DNA from: Caprimulgus europaeus
Taxonomy: Eukaryota > Chordata > Aves > Caprimulgiformes > Caprimulgidae
Reading direction: 5' to 3'
Assembly: GCA_907165065.1 (NCBI GenBank)
Contig: OU015530.1
Coordinates: forward strand, 50,262,465-50,326,464
DNA: 64,000 nt
In this document: piece by piece, positions 23,501 to 35,500 of the stretch
How the letters are laid out: each line of letters opens with the position of its first letter
How positions within the stretch are numbered: position 1 is the stretch's first letter
Notes under the pieces: model-generated
What the model was told of the DNA's origin: nothing
Databases searched by the model: none
What the model saw: only the letters and a program-made list of their open reading frames with translations
Made by a program: the position numbers and the translations under genes

Positions 23501-26500
23501 TGTTCCAGTGCTCCACCACCCTCTGGGTGAAGAACCTTTTCCTAATGTCCAGCCTAAGCTTGTCCTGTCACATCTTCCTGCCATTTCCTCTATCATTGGT
23601 CACCAGGGAGAAGAGATCAGCACCTGCCCCTCCTCTTGCCCTTGTGAGGAAGTTCTAGACGATGAGATCTCTGTTTCCTCTTCTGCAGGCTGGATAATCC
23701 AAGCGACTTCAGCCTCTCCTTATACAGCTTCTTGACTGAGCCTCTTTTTTTTGAAAACTATTTGAGGAGTCCCAAAAAAACACCTGCAGTTTAAAGCCAC
23801 AAGTGTTAATGTGATGCTTCCTACATCTGAGTTGTCACAGTGTGTCTTACAGTACTAAGTCTCACCCAAAAGAAAATACTGTCTTCTCTTTTACAAGGTA
23901 TATCGTCCACGGTGGAATACCAGACAGTAGAGTTGGAACGGGAGCTTGAAAAAGTGAAAAGCAAGAAAACAAATCTAGGTAATCAGCTTTTTTCTATTCT
24001 TTCATGTGGGTTGCAGTTTAATAAATGACCTTAAGATGCTGTGTTTAACTTGTAGCAGTCACTTGATTCATTCCAGTTTCTTCTTAACCAAATTTGTGCA
24101 TTTGCAGTCCTTTGACATTGTCATAGTATCCACAAATACGTCACATGGAATCATTGCGCCCCTCTAATGAACAAATTTAAGTAGGAAGTCTGATTTGGAT
24201 CTTATTTTTAACATAACTGTAGAGAAAATGTAACATTCCTGACTTCCTTGCATGGAGCTCAGTACCATGATCTTTTCGTGTTTAGTGATATGTGTATGAT
24301 TAGTTTGGATAATCCAAGACATTAGTTTCCTCTATTTTTAAATTATTTATGTAAAAGTCAAATTATGTTTATGAACAGTAAAATAATTCTTACCAGGTTT
24401 ATGTCTTTTAAAACTGACAAGTGATACTTCTGGTAATGGCAGCCACTCAACAGGACTTCCTCTAGAGCTGTCAGGATTTTGCATTTATCAGTGTATTGTG
24501 TGCAAAACTAAGACTGTGGTAAGAAAAAGTTGTTGGGTCTTTTTTAGACATACTAGTGATGTCCAGTGAGTTGGTCTTGTCTTGCCTTATGTAGGAAGAG
24601 GAAAATACTGTTTAAATATTTGAAATGCCCTTCTGTCCCTTTAGGTCATACTAAAATATATATATGAACAGCATTTTTTTTTTTTAATCAGTATATTTTA
24701 AACTTTGCAAAACTGCTGTATACCAAGGAAAAAGATGTTATGGCGAAACATGCCTGTAAAGAAGGCAGGAAAATCTGCTTTGTACATCTCCCCAGCCTTT
24801 CTCTGAAGAGGCTTCATGGTTTTGGCATTGCTTTGTGTACAGCTCTTCTGGGTGGATATTTTTATGAACTCATTGGTGTTGGTTTAAGATAAGATTACTT
24901 TTGTTACCTATAGTTATAACAAGAGCTTACAGATATCTGAATGATTTTTGCTTGTTTTATTCTGAGGTGATTTGCAGTATTAAGCTTCTCTTTTTCCTTT
25001 TCTGAACAGAAAGGCGGAAAAAAGCTTCTGCTTGGGAGCGGAATTTAGTCTATCCAGCTGTTATGATATTGCTACTGATTGAGACAGTAAGAGTTTTTGC
25101 TTTTTTTTTCTTTTTTCCTGTACAAAAAGTACAAAGAATTTTTTCATTCATTTGAGACAAGTTTCAAAATTTTTGAGTGATGTGTCTTTAAGCAACAAAC
25201 TTGATATTCTTTTTGTGACCATTTAAAATGAACATTATGAAATCTAGTGAGGATAAGTGTTTACATGTTAAAAATGTGGAATATTTCTTAGTAACAAGAC
25301 TTTTTACTTTTTTTGTAGTCTATCTCAGTCCTCCTAGTTGCTCTCAACATTCTTTACCTGCTGGTCGATGAGACTGCCATGCCAAAGGGATCAGGGGTAA
25401 AGTAAACTTATCTTGACTTTTATAACTTTAGTATTGCTGTGGAGCCCGTACAAAAGTGCAAGTGAGAACTTTTGCTTTAATAAAATTTAAACTAATCAGC
25501 CTCAACTTTTTAGGTTTTGGTCTTGTGCACACATAAACATTTATTACATGTCATGTTATAGTGGTTCTTAATAAAACTAGTCCAGAATCCTTATGAAGAT
25601 ACAGCGAATCAGTGAAGTAAATCAGTAATACGAGTTTGCATTTTACGCCTGTCTCCTACTTTTATATGGTCTAGAAATGTTTGATTTAAGAAACTATATT
25701 AAAAAAATATTAAAAGCTGTCTTGTGTTTGTGTTCCTCTTACAAAACGTGACATTTTTTTCCTCCTGTATGATAAAAATACTTAAATACTATTGCTTTCC
25801 TCAGTGTGTAGCTGTATATGAGCTTGCAGAGCTATAAAAGGTGTTCAGTGGTGATGGCTGCTCTGCCTGTGGTAGTGCAAACAGCTAGAAATATCTTCTT
25901 TTGAGACCTTATTTTAGTTTCCAAAGTAATGGAGTATGTATAAAATGCAGCAGTGTGCATAAAATGTGAATCATTATACTTTCTGTCTTAGTAATGCGTT
26001 TCACTCACGTTTGAAAGCTAGCTGGTGCAATTGCAGAGGGTGGGAGACTTGCAAGTTAGAACATCAGAGTGCCCCTTTAATACTGAATTGAGAAAAGGTT
26101 GTATTTCATGTTAGCTTTTTTGGCCTTGGTAGAAATTAACTTTATGAACAGTTTCATGTATCATATTAAATCATGCAAAGTATTTTTCTCCTTGTAGGGG
26201 CCTGGAATAGGAAATGCCTCCCTATCCACCTTTGGTTTTGTGGGAGCGGCACTTGAAATCATTTTGATTTTGTATCCTTTCTTTAAGAATTCTGTCTGTT
26301 AACAAGTATTCTGTCTAGTTTTCTGGGACACTGGTAATTTACTAAGACACTTGCCTGGGAAGAAGAAAGAGATAGGTCAGTCCTTCTCAAGCACTCGAAG
26401 TGTTTTTGGTTTTTTTTGTCTTTGGTTCTTAAGACTTTTAGGAGACTGCTGAGAACTTAAGTGAAACTGACATTCCTCGGAGGTTCCTTTTTCCTTGATT

Positions 26501-29500
26501 CTCACAGCTATCTTATGGTGTCCTCTGTCGTCGGCTTCTACAGCCTTCGTTTTTTTGAGAATTTCACTCCCAGGAAGGATGACACAACTATGACAAAGGT
26601 AAGGTAAAGTCTGTGATGGGGATGGCCCCCTCCTCTTTCTTACCACCCAAGACAAACTGACTCTTTTAGTTGGTAATTGCCCTGAATGGCTCATTTGCAG
26701 TGATCAGTATTTGTTTGTAAGCTGGGTAAACACAAACTGGAAGATTTTCAAATGCTGAATGAGTGGGAAAAAGGATGTGCTCTGTTTAGTTTGGATGGCA
26801 TCCATTCACTTGTAAAAAGGCAGGAATAGCAGAGCTTGTTAACTAGCTATAGAAAAACTAGTGAAAGAACTTTTTTCAAAGGAAACGTATTGCTAATGAG
26901 TAACTTTGATTGTGCTAACTGTACTTCAGGGACCTTGTTTGAAATCTGAAGAACTTGGTTGCTAGAAGTAATACAGGCAAAGTAATTCAAATTTGAATAA
27001 TTAAACTGAGACTGAGGAGGTCTATTCAGCAACATTTTGCAGTCTGAGGCTAATTTGACTTTCTACAATTTAGCACTGGCTTCAGAATAGCAAATGCTGT
27101 TACCTAATGCAGAGAAACATGCTTAGGTTTTTAGCAAAATATTCCCACAGCTGACAAGGGGAGGTGATCAGTAACCAAGGAACAGATGTTCAATTTAATT
27201 ATTTTTTCAATTTGTGTCATTGTTGTTCTTTTGTGTTTTTTTTTTTTTTAAGTAATAGATAAAGAAATTTTTACCATAAATTGTTGGAAGTGAGAAAGTA
27301 GGTAAATACATAGAATGGCCATAGTAGAAAGGTAGTAGGGAGTTGAAATGTTCGTAATGTTTTCTGTTGTTTGTTTACAGTACACCAGGTATAGCATAGA
27401 AATAAATAGTGAATGCACAAATATCTAACCTCTATTTAATAAGGTTTGTTGTTTTTTTTTTTTCTTCTGAATTCTGATAGAATTAGAGCTAAAGAAAGTT
27501 GATCCCCTGTGAGAGAAAGTTTCAATTACTCTTTATAAAGGCTTCACAAAAACTAGAGTAAAATCTAACAGCTGTGAATTTTTTCTCGTACTATTTAAAG
27601 TAGTCAACAGGCATTCAATTGAAAGGAAGTTCTTTGTTGTAATTTTTCTTAAATAATGCTAATCCTGCAAGCAGTTACATCCAAAGCTTAAGCTGGTGTA
27701 TCAGTCATCTAGTCTAAGCCCATGGAATAGTTCTTTTATAAAAAGTTTGCAGGAATTAAGTAAACAGTTGAAGCTTTGCAACATGGTAGTTTTTAATTAT
27801 TTGCAACCTAAGCATATGTAACACTTTGATTAAAAGCAAATTTTTACATATTTGATTTTTTTAATATTTGTTTTAAAACTCTTGGATCATCTTCATCTTG
27901 AGTTATACCACATGGAGGAGTGTGACAGAAGTAAGCAAGACTAAGATGTTATTGTAAAATCCTTTAGGTTCAGTTTGAAGAATGTAACTTTCAGGAATTC
28001 TTTTTTATCTTGACCACTGTTTTTCTTTTTTTTTTTTTAATACATCCTATTTATAATTTAAGTGCTGTTTGCCATTTTCAAACAGATCATTGGAAACTGT
28101 GTCTCAATCTTGGTGCTGAGCTCTGCTTTGCCAGTGATGTCAAGGACACTGGGTAAGTGCAATGCAAGTACAAAACATTATAATAAAGGATGTTTAATTG
28201 AGTTTAAAAAAATCAAAATCAAACCCAAACCCAAAAAACCCCTGCCTGTAGCTGTACCTTTCATAGTATGTATTGAATTTGCCATCACTTTCAACAGAAG
28301 TAGCATGTATGTGTGACCTTTTCTACACCAATATGAGCTCTTGAAGATGCGTTCTACACACATAAACTACAGAACATACATAAAAAAAAGATGTGAAGCA
28401 TTTTCTAGAGATTATATCATTTTAAAAAGGCAGCTTGGATATGGTGAGAAGAATAGGGTTTGCTTGTTCAGGGCAGCATAAAATAGTTTCATGTTAACTG
28501 TGAAATCACAGTGCTCAGTTTTTGGGTAAAAAATACATTTGGGGTTTTCAGGTACAAAATTTGAGATAATGTTGAGTGCAAATGGCTTTTTAAAAGGAGT
28601 TAATGACTCTTCATTTATTAAGTTTTCTTTTTAGTCAGCAGTGATGCCAGGCTACTTTGATTTTTCCCTAAAATAATCTGCTTGCATTTTTTGGTTGTTC
28701 AGTTTTCAAACAGAAACATTTGGAATCCAGCATAATAGAACTAAAGAAATTTTAATTTTATTGTTAAGAACTGGCAATAGCATTTGAAATGGAAAAACTA
28801 TTTTAACCTGTTTGAAAGACAAGATGTTTTATGTCTTCATTTTGTTTAATTAGGCCATCTTCAACCTGAGTTCTTGAAGTTAGGTTGCAAGGCTGTTGCA
28901 TGTTTAAGTAGTGCAGAATACTTGCAGCTAATGTGATTTTCATTGGGAACATTAAATAGAACATAACAAAAATCTTCACCTCAGGCTGTATGAGTCTTAA
29001 GTACAAGTTTAGGAGTTTAAGCTCAATCCCACAGACCAGTAATATGTACCCAATAGTTCTGTAGCTGATTTTCTTTTCAAGCAGAATACTGTCAAACAAG
29101 AAAAAGTTAATATTTTCTGGTAAACTATACTGTATATTTTCATTCTGTGTCTATCTACAGATTATGAGTTTTATTTTAGATTTACTAGATCACTTCCATA
29201 ACAAGCACCAAAAACCCCTTAATATATTTTGAAGGTTTGAATATTAAAATACACGTTCTAGAGCACATGTTTTAGAAGTCCCCAGTAAAACTTCACAGAA
29301 ACGCAAAAGAAAAATTCAAGTGCATTTTTACAATATAGCCAGTATGATAAAGATCTAAGAAGTAAAACAGTTCTAGCAGTTAGAGCAAGATTCTGTGTTG
29401 AAAAATTAGTGGTTTAGAATAGAGTTTTAACATTAATATTGTGTCCACTAAGTTACTGCATTCATCATTTATTTTAAAAAAATAAAAATGATAGTTAATG

Positions 29501-32500
29501 ATGTGTGAGATTAACAGCTGATAATAAACGGATTCTGTGGAAGTAAGTATACATGCTGGGTGCATTGTTGTCTCATAGGAAACAGATTAATGGTAAAACT
29601 CACTTAAAAGAAGAAGAAAAAAAAAAAGACTAGCAAATGAAATTCCTGAATAGTTTGCCATAGAGATAAATAAAAGAAGAAAAAAGATGGAACAATTAAC
29701 ACCCAGCTAACAAATGCACAGTCACAGCTGTCCAAACAGGATTAATAGAGTGTGTTAGAGTACAGTGAGTCATGTGGTGCTTTGCAAAAATATCAACATG
29801 TGTTGCACTACATGCTACCGCCCTGTGGCACTGAATAGATGAAAAGAAATAAATATGTTAAGCAGATTCATAGTCTTTTCACTTTATTAAAAAAGCGAAT
29901 TTCTAGACTATACAAAAGAGACTAGACTTTATTGTTATGGGAAAGGTAAAAAAGCAAAAGTTATCTGATACGTGTACTGACCTTTTTCAAGTTTTAAAAA
30001 TGGAAATATGAGAAATTTCTTATGTGTTTCATAGCAGTGACATTAAATACATAAGTGATGGGTGTCTCTCATCTGTCACTCTTTTAGAACTTCAGGGAAG
30101 TTTTTACTAAAATAAGTTATTTTACTAAACTAAGTTAACTCATGTTTTCCAGAACTTTTCAGCCTTTTAGTAGTCCTTCTTGGAAAAAGTTTCCCACCAG
30201 CATCATGTTGGTAACCACTGTGAACAAACTGGGAACAGAGCCAGGAATACAGAAACAAGGAAACACAAACAAAATTGAATTTTCTAATATACAAAAGTAT
30301 TCCTGGTATTCTCCTATGGATTACTTATGGTTAAGTAAATAGCGAATAAATCTTATTTGTATGTACATTCTAAAACCATAGTATTTCTTTTTCTTTTTTT
30401 CCCTTTTTTTAGCCTGAACAATTCTTTACTATTTTATTTGGTAAAATGTCAGCAACTTCATTGGATATATATTTATGTCCACTAGAGATGCAGCTTTTGG
30501 TTCAGTTACTATCTTACAAATTGCAGTCTTGAGAATTTTTTTCTGTAGGCTGAGTAGATGCTTCTGTACAAAAGTCAGCAAAAGCTTTTTAACCCTTTTC
30601 TTTCACAAACTTACAAAATGATACTATGTCAGATTTTTTTTTTTTTCTGGTGAGCAGTGACTTTTTTATTTGTAAGAGGAAAATGAGTGTAACTAGTGGA
30701 CAATATTTTTCCCCACCTGCTCTGACAGAAGTGGCAGGCTTCATTTTTGTTTGTGCTTATAACGCCTGCTCCGTTGCTAGCAAGTCTTCTGAACCCCTTT
30801 GTGTCAAGGACTATTTTTATTTTTCCAAAGAACTCTTTGCCCAGTGCTCTACTGGTTTTGTTTCTTTTCCTTTAGAGGTCTGGAAGCCTGTACATTCAAA
30901 CCTGACTTTCTCGATTTTTTTTTTTTTTTTTTTGTAGCTCTGCAGTCTGACTAAAACACTCTTTGCTTTGAAAGTATTCTTAAGGACACTGTCTGTTTGA
31001 CTTCAAGTGTGAAAGCAACTCTGTGTTTATTATCCTTTGTCTGCTTACCAGTTGATTCAGTCAGCTGATTTTTTTCTTGTGCTAAGACCTTCTGTGCTTT
31101 TTTTGATATTTCTCCCTGCCTCTCTTGCTATTTTGATCAGCTTCAGTTTTTTTTTTTTTATCCTTTGAAAATACTCCTTCTTTTCATTTTCTCCACTTTG
31201 GCATGTTTTTCTTAAATACTAAATTTGATTTCCCTGTTTTTTTATTTAATTGACTGGCACTGGGTACAAGAAGCATGTGTACCTTTTAACATTGTCATAG
31301 CTGGCTGCAGGTCATCAGTACCAAGGTACAATGCAGTTCGTAAGTGCCACCTTTCCCCTTGCAAGGAAGGTAACTGACCCTTAATTCTGTTCTGTCTCTC
31401 TTCATTTATTGTCACTGTTGAAGTTACAGTTTTTAAAAGGCCTCAAACCCTTTAAAAATAAGATGATAGGAACTTCCAGAGCCAGGGTTGTTTTCTGACT
31501 GCCTAATTTTCTGCTGCCATTTTAGTTCTGGGGCGAGGTAAACATTCTTCCTTCACACTGTTGGTCTCGACTGTGAGAGCACACACCACTGTGACATTGT
31601 CTGTGCCAGAAGTTTTTATTGGAATATAATGGCTCATCAATCCTAGACAACTGTTCTTTGGGTACCATCTCAATATTCTGCCCTTTATTTGGTGCAGTCC
31701 TTGATATAGACCTGGCAAAAGAACAACCTGTGGTTCTTCCTCTCTGTCTTCTGGGTTGGACCCTATAGCTTTTGTAGACTGTGGTGGTTTCACTTGGGTA
31801 GCAGCCAAGCACAGCCACTCGCTCTCCCTACCCCCAGGGAATAGGGAGGAGAATTGGAGAGGTAAAGATAAGGAGACTTGTAGATTGAGATAAAAAAATT
31901 ACGAATTGAAATAGAGTAGTAATAATAGAATATGGAAATGAATGATGCACAGTGCAGTTGCTCACCACCTCCCAACTGATGCCCAGCCTGTCTCCAGCTA
32001 GTGATCCAGGAGCAGAAACAGTCCTGAAACTGCAATTCTGGAATAATGATCCCAAGCAATTCCTGAGAGAATCCCCAGCTTACTGGTCAACCCTGGTTAA
32101 TCTACTGAACATGACATGATATGATAAGGAATATCTCATTGGCATATCCAAATGTCAATTTGGGTTTGTTTTGCTAATTACTGTGCTTCCCCGCCCTGCC
32201 CAGTCCTTTGCACTTTCAGACTAGCAAAAGATGAAGTCCTTTGACTTCCAGCAGCAACTAAAAACATGAGTATGTTTTCAACATTCTTCTCATAACAAAT
32301 CCCACACTGAAACCAAAACGCAGCACTTTCTAGCTGCTAAGAAGAAAATTAACCCTATCCTAGCAAAACCAGGACAAGACACTTACACATTTTGGAAACA
32401 TTTTGCATGTTTAGCATTAGTGATTGACTAGCCTTTGCTCAGCACAAAGCTCAAGTGTCAGTGTTATGGGATCAACTGAGAAGACCTCTCAGCACTGTCC

Positions 32501-35500
32501 TTCAGCCAAGCTCTTTCCCTTCTTTGCAAATGCTCTGTGGCTATGGTGGTGGGTAGATCGAGGAGAAAAACTGCAGTTGGAAAGACGTCTTTAAACTTTG
32601 GTTTCAAAAACAGTGGCTATGAAAAAACACTGACAAAGGCTTGGTGTTTACTGTGAGATATTGTGGCTCTTGTGGAAAGGCTTTTTGCTACCTGTATTTT
32701 TCAATAAGAAAGCCCACAGTGCATTTAATCCTTTTCTGGCATAGATAAGGATTTCATAAAAACTGAGATTTCAAGCAGTTTTCATGCTAATACTGATTTT
32801 CCTTTTCTAGTTATAATTATTGAAATTATAAAAGCAGAATTCTTATCTAACATAAACCATTTACTTCAAATCATATTATTCAAGCATTTTCATAGGAAAA
32901 TTAAGAAGCATTTTGATTGATAAGTGTGTCTTACAGTTTTATAGTGGTCCTTGTAGGGGAAAATGACCTTGAGGAGATTGTCTTTTGTGTGTCATATATG
33001 TCATATAGTGTGTTATCTGAAAGAATTTTGTTACCATATGTAAAAAGTAACAGAATGGAATTTTTGTGTTTCTTAAAGTGTAATCAAGATTTTGATATAA
33101 ATCTTAAATGCAATTTTACCAGGAATCACCAGATTTGATCTGCTTGGAGACTTCGGAAGGTTTAACTGGTTGGGAAACTTCTATATTGTATTATCTTACA
33201 ACATGCTCTTTGCCATCATGACAACGTTATGTCTGGTCAGAAAGTTCACTTCTGCTGTGCGAGAAGAGCTCCTGAAGGCATTAGGTAATACAGCACTGAA
33301 AATCCAATTTGTTCTTGGATGTTTCCTTTCTCCAGCATTGATACCTTGAGGTGCTAGTGTTAAAGTTCTGTTACAACTCACAGAAAACCTCTTTGTGGTG
33401 AAAGGTTCTGTAAGTTAAGGTGAGAATGCATAGCTTTGTGGTTTGTTTTTTTTTTTTTTTTTGAAGAGTCAAGAGCTAAGGTACAATGTTGATCTTAATG
33501 ATACATCCTTGTACTTATCAATCTGCAATTAGATTTTCAGCCTTTAGAGAGCACAGAAACATTCTCATTGCTACTGAGTGATTATTCCAAAATAAAACTT
33601 CAACTTGTTTGTGGGTTGGCTTTTTTCTGTTTAGAGCAACTTATTAATTCCCTAGAGATAGTTTAGTGGAAGTCTTTAACTGCTTTGTTGTGATGTTCTT
33701 TTTTGAGCACTACTTGTTCAGAAAATCTTTGTACAGAATATGCAGAATCTTAGTAGCTGACTGACTAAAACCTGTACTTGATATTATCTAAATTTTGTTC
33801 AAATGGTGTGTTAATATTTCTTGGCCATAGAAGAAAGGCTTGAAACATATTTGATACTAAGAGGATAAAATGTACATATTTAGTACTTGTGTTGTTACTA
33901 CATGTTATCTTTATTAATTAGTGAAGCTCCTACCTCTTCAGAATCATAGAGTAGTGTTTGCTTAAATTGAGAGGACTGATGGTGCAGTGTTTATAACTGT
34001 GGACTCAGTTTGTAGTGTCTGAAAGGTCCTTGTGTTAGTTTTCACCAATTACTGCTTTCCAGAGTTGTGACCCTGGTAAACAAAATCCAAGCACTTCCTA
34101 GAGTGCACCTCTGCTGGTGGCAATTAAGTTAAAATCAGACCTACTAAATAGGGAAGTGCAAAATGACTGGTAGTGTAGGATTGAAACAAGCCATTCTGTG
34201 ACTTTTGATGCTGAGTTTCAAAGCTCTGGGGGATCAGATTAGTGGGCCAGGGTTGTGTCAATATGTCCATTGATTTTTATGCTGAAAATATTTCCAGAGA
34301 AGTTCCATTGTTGATTGAGAGGGATACATGATACAAGTATAATGTATTTGACATTATCCCCCAGCTTTTAGTTAAGGTCATTTTATGAGAAGACCTTGAT
34401 TCATCTCTTTCAGTTGACTTGCATAATCCTTTTTTTTTTTTTGTGTGTGCAACTGTTTTGACTGTGAAGGGATTACTTTGTGTAATGTAATGGCTGTTGC
34501 AGAGCTCTGAAGGAAATAAATTGACATCAGTCATCATGGGCTTAGAGCAACAGGTCTGGTAAAACTTTAAAGTTTCTGTCTTAAATCAAATGATGTAAAA
34601 GATTTATCTTGATAATTCATGCCACTTAACTGTATTAAACATACAGTGTTTAGTAAAAATTATATGTGCTGAAAACAGATTAACAAACTTCAAAATGCAG
34701 CTATAGCAGGGTAATGGTCACTGGATGGTAGCATTCTAGGGGATTTTTTTAGGGATTTTTTGGCCTCTTGCGATCACATATTCTGTGATTTTGTGTAAAT
34801 ATTGTGATCAAAATGGAGAAGCAAAGTAATTGGTAAAAGGTTTGCATTTGATACAAGCAAGGAGCTATAAATCCTGAAGAGCACAGGTTCCTGACACAGT
34901 GCTTTGTAGCTCAGTGTGGAGGGTAAATTCCTGCTGTAAGCCTGTGACCAAAAGAATTAGTGTAATATTTGGACCTAAAAATAACACAATATTGAATAGA
35001 TTTTTGGTTTTTAGTAGTGCAGTCAATTTTGGAATTCCAGTGATGCAAGATATTTAATTTGGTACATCATGGCACTTCAGTAAAACATTCAATATAGTCT
35101 ACACCAAGTGAATTAGAATTTTTTTTTTATTTTTGATCCTTAATTTTGGAGACTTCAGAGACAAACTGTAGCAAGCAAGGAAGGTTTGACATCATGTCTC
35201 TTGTGAATAAAATATGGTTAAATTTACCATCTTTTCCTACCTCCCTTCAAAAAAATAGTAGTTTAACTTCTTGCCTGAGGCAGGGTGGAAGACTGTAATT
35301 AGCACTCATAGTAGAGAACTATGCAATGGGAGCAAATGGCTGGAAATTCAGATAAACAAATTAATAATAGTGTAGGCTTAATTCAGACATATTATATAAT
35401 GTATATAATGTAGACTTAAAACACAGCTGAGAAAACTTCCCAGAAGTTATTCCTTCCTGAGCTAGAATGTCATTTCTGTTCTTCAGCAACTGTGAAGTTG

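Noticed and set aside
23208..23735. 175-codon open frame on the + strand
   Set aside because: It mostly covers a CR1 in reverse orientation and shows the same antisense peptide as the copy at 52.6 kb.
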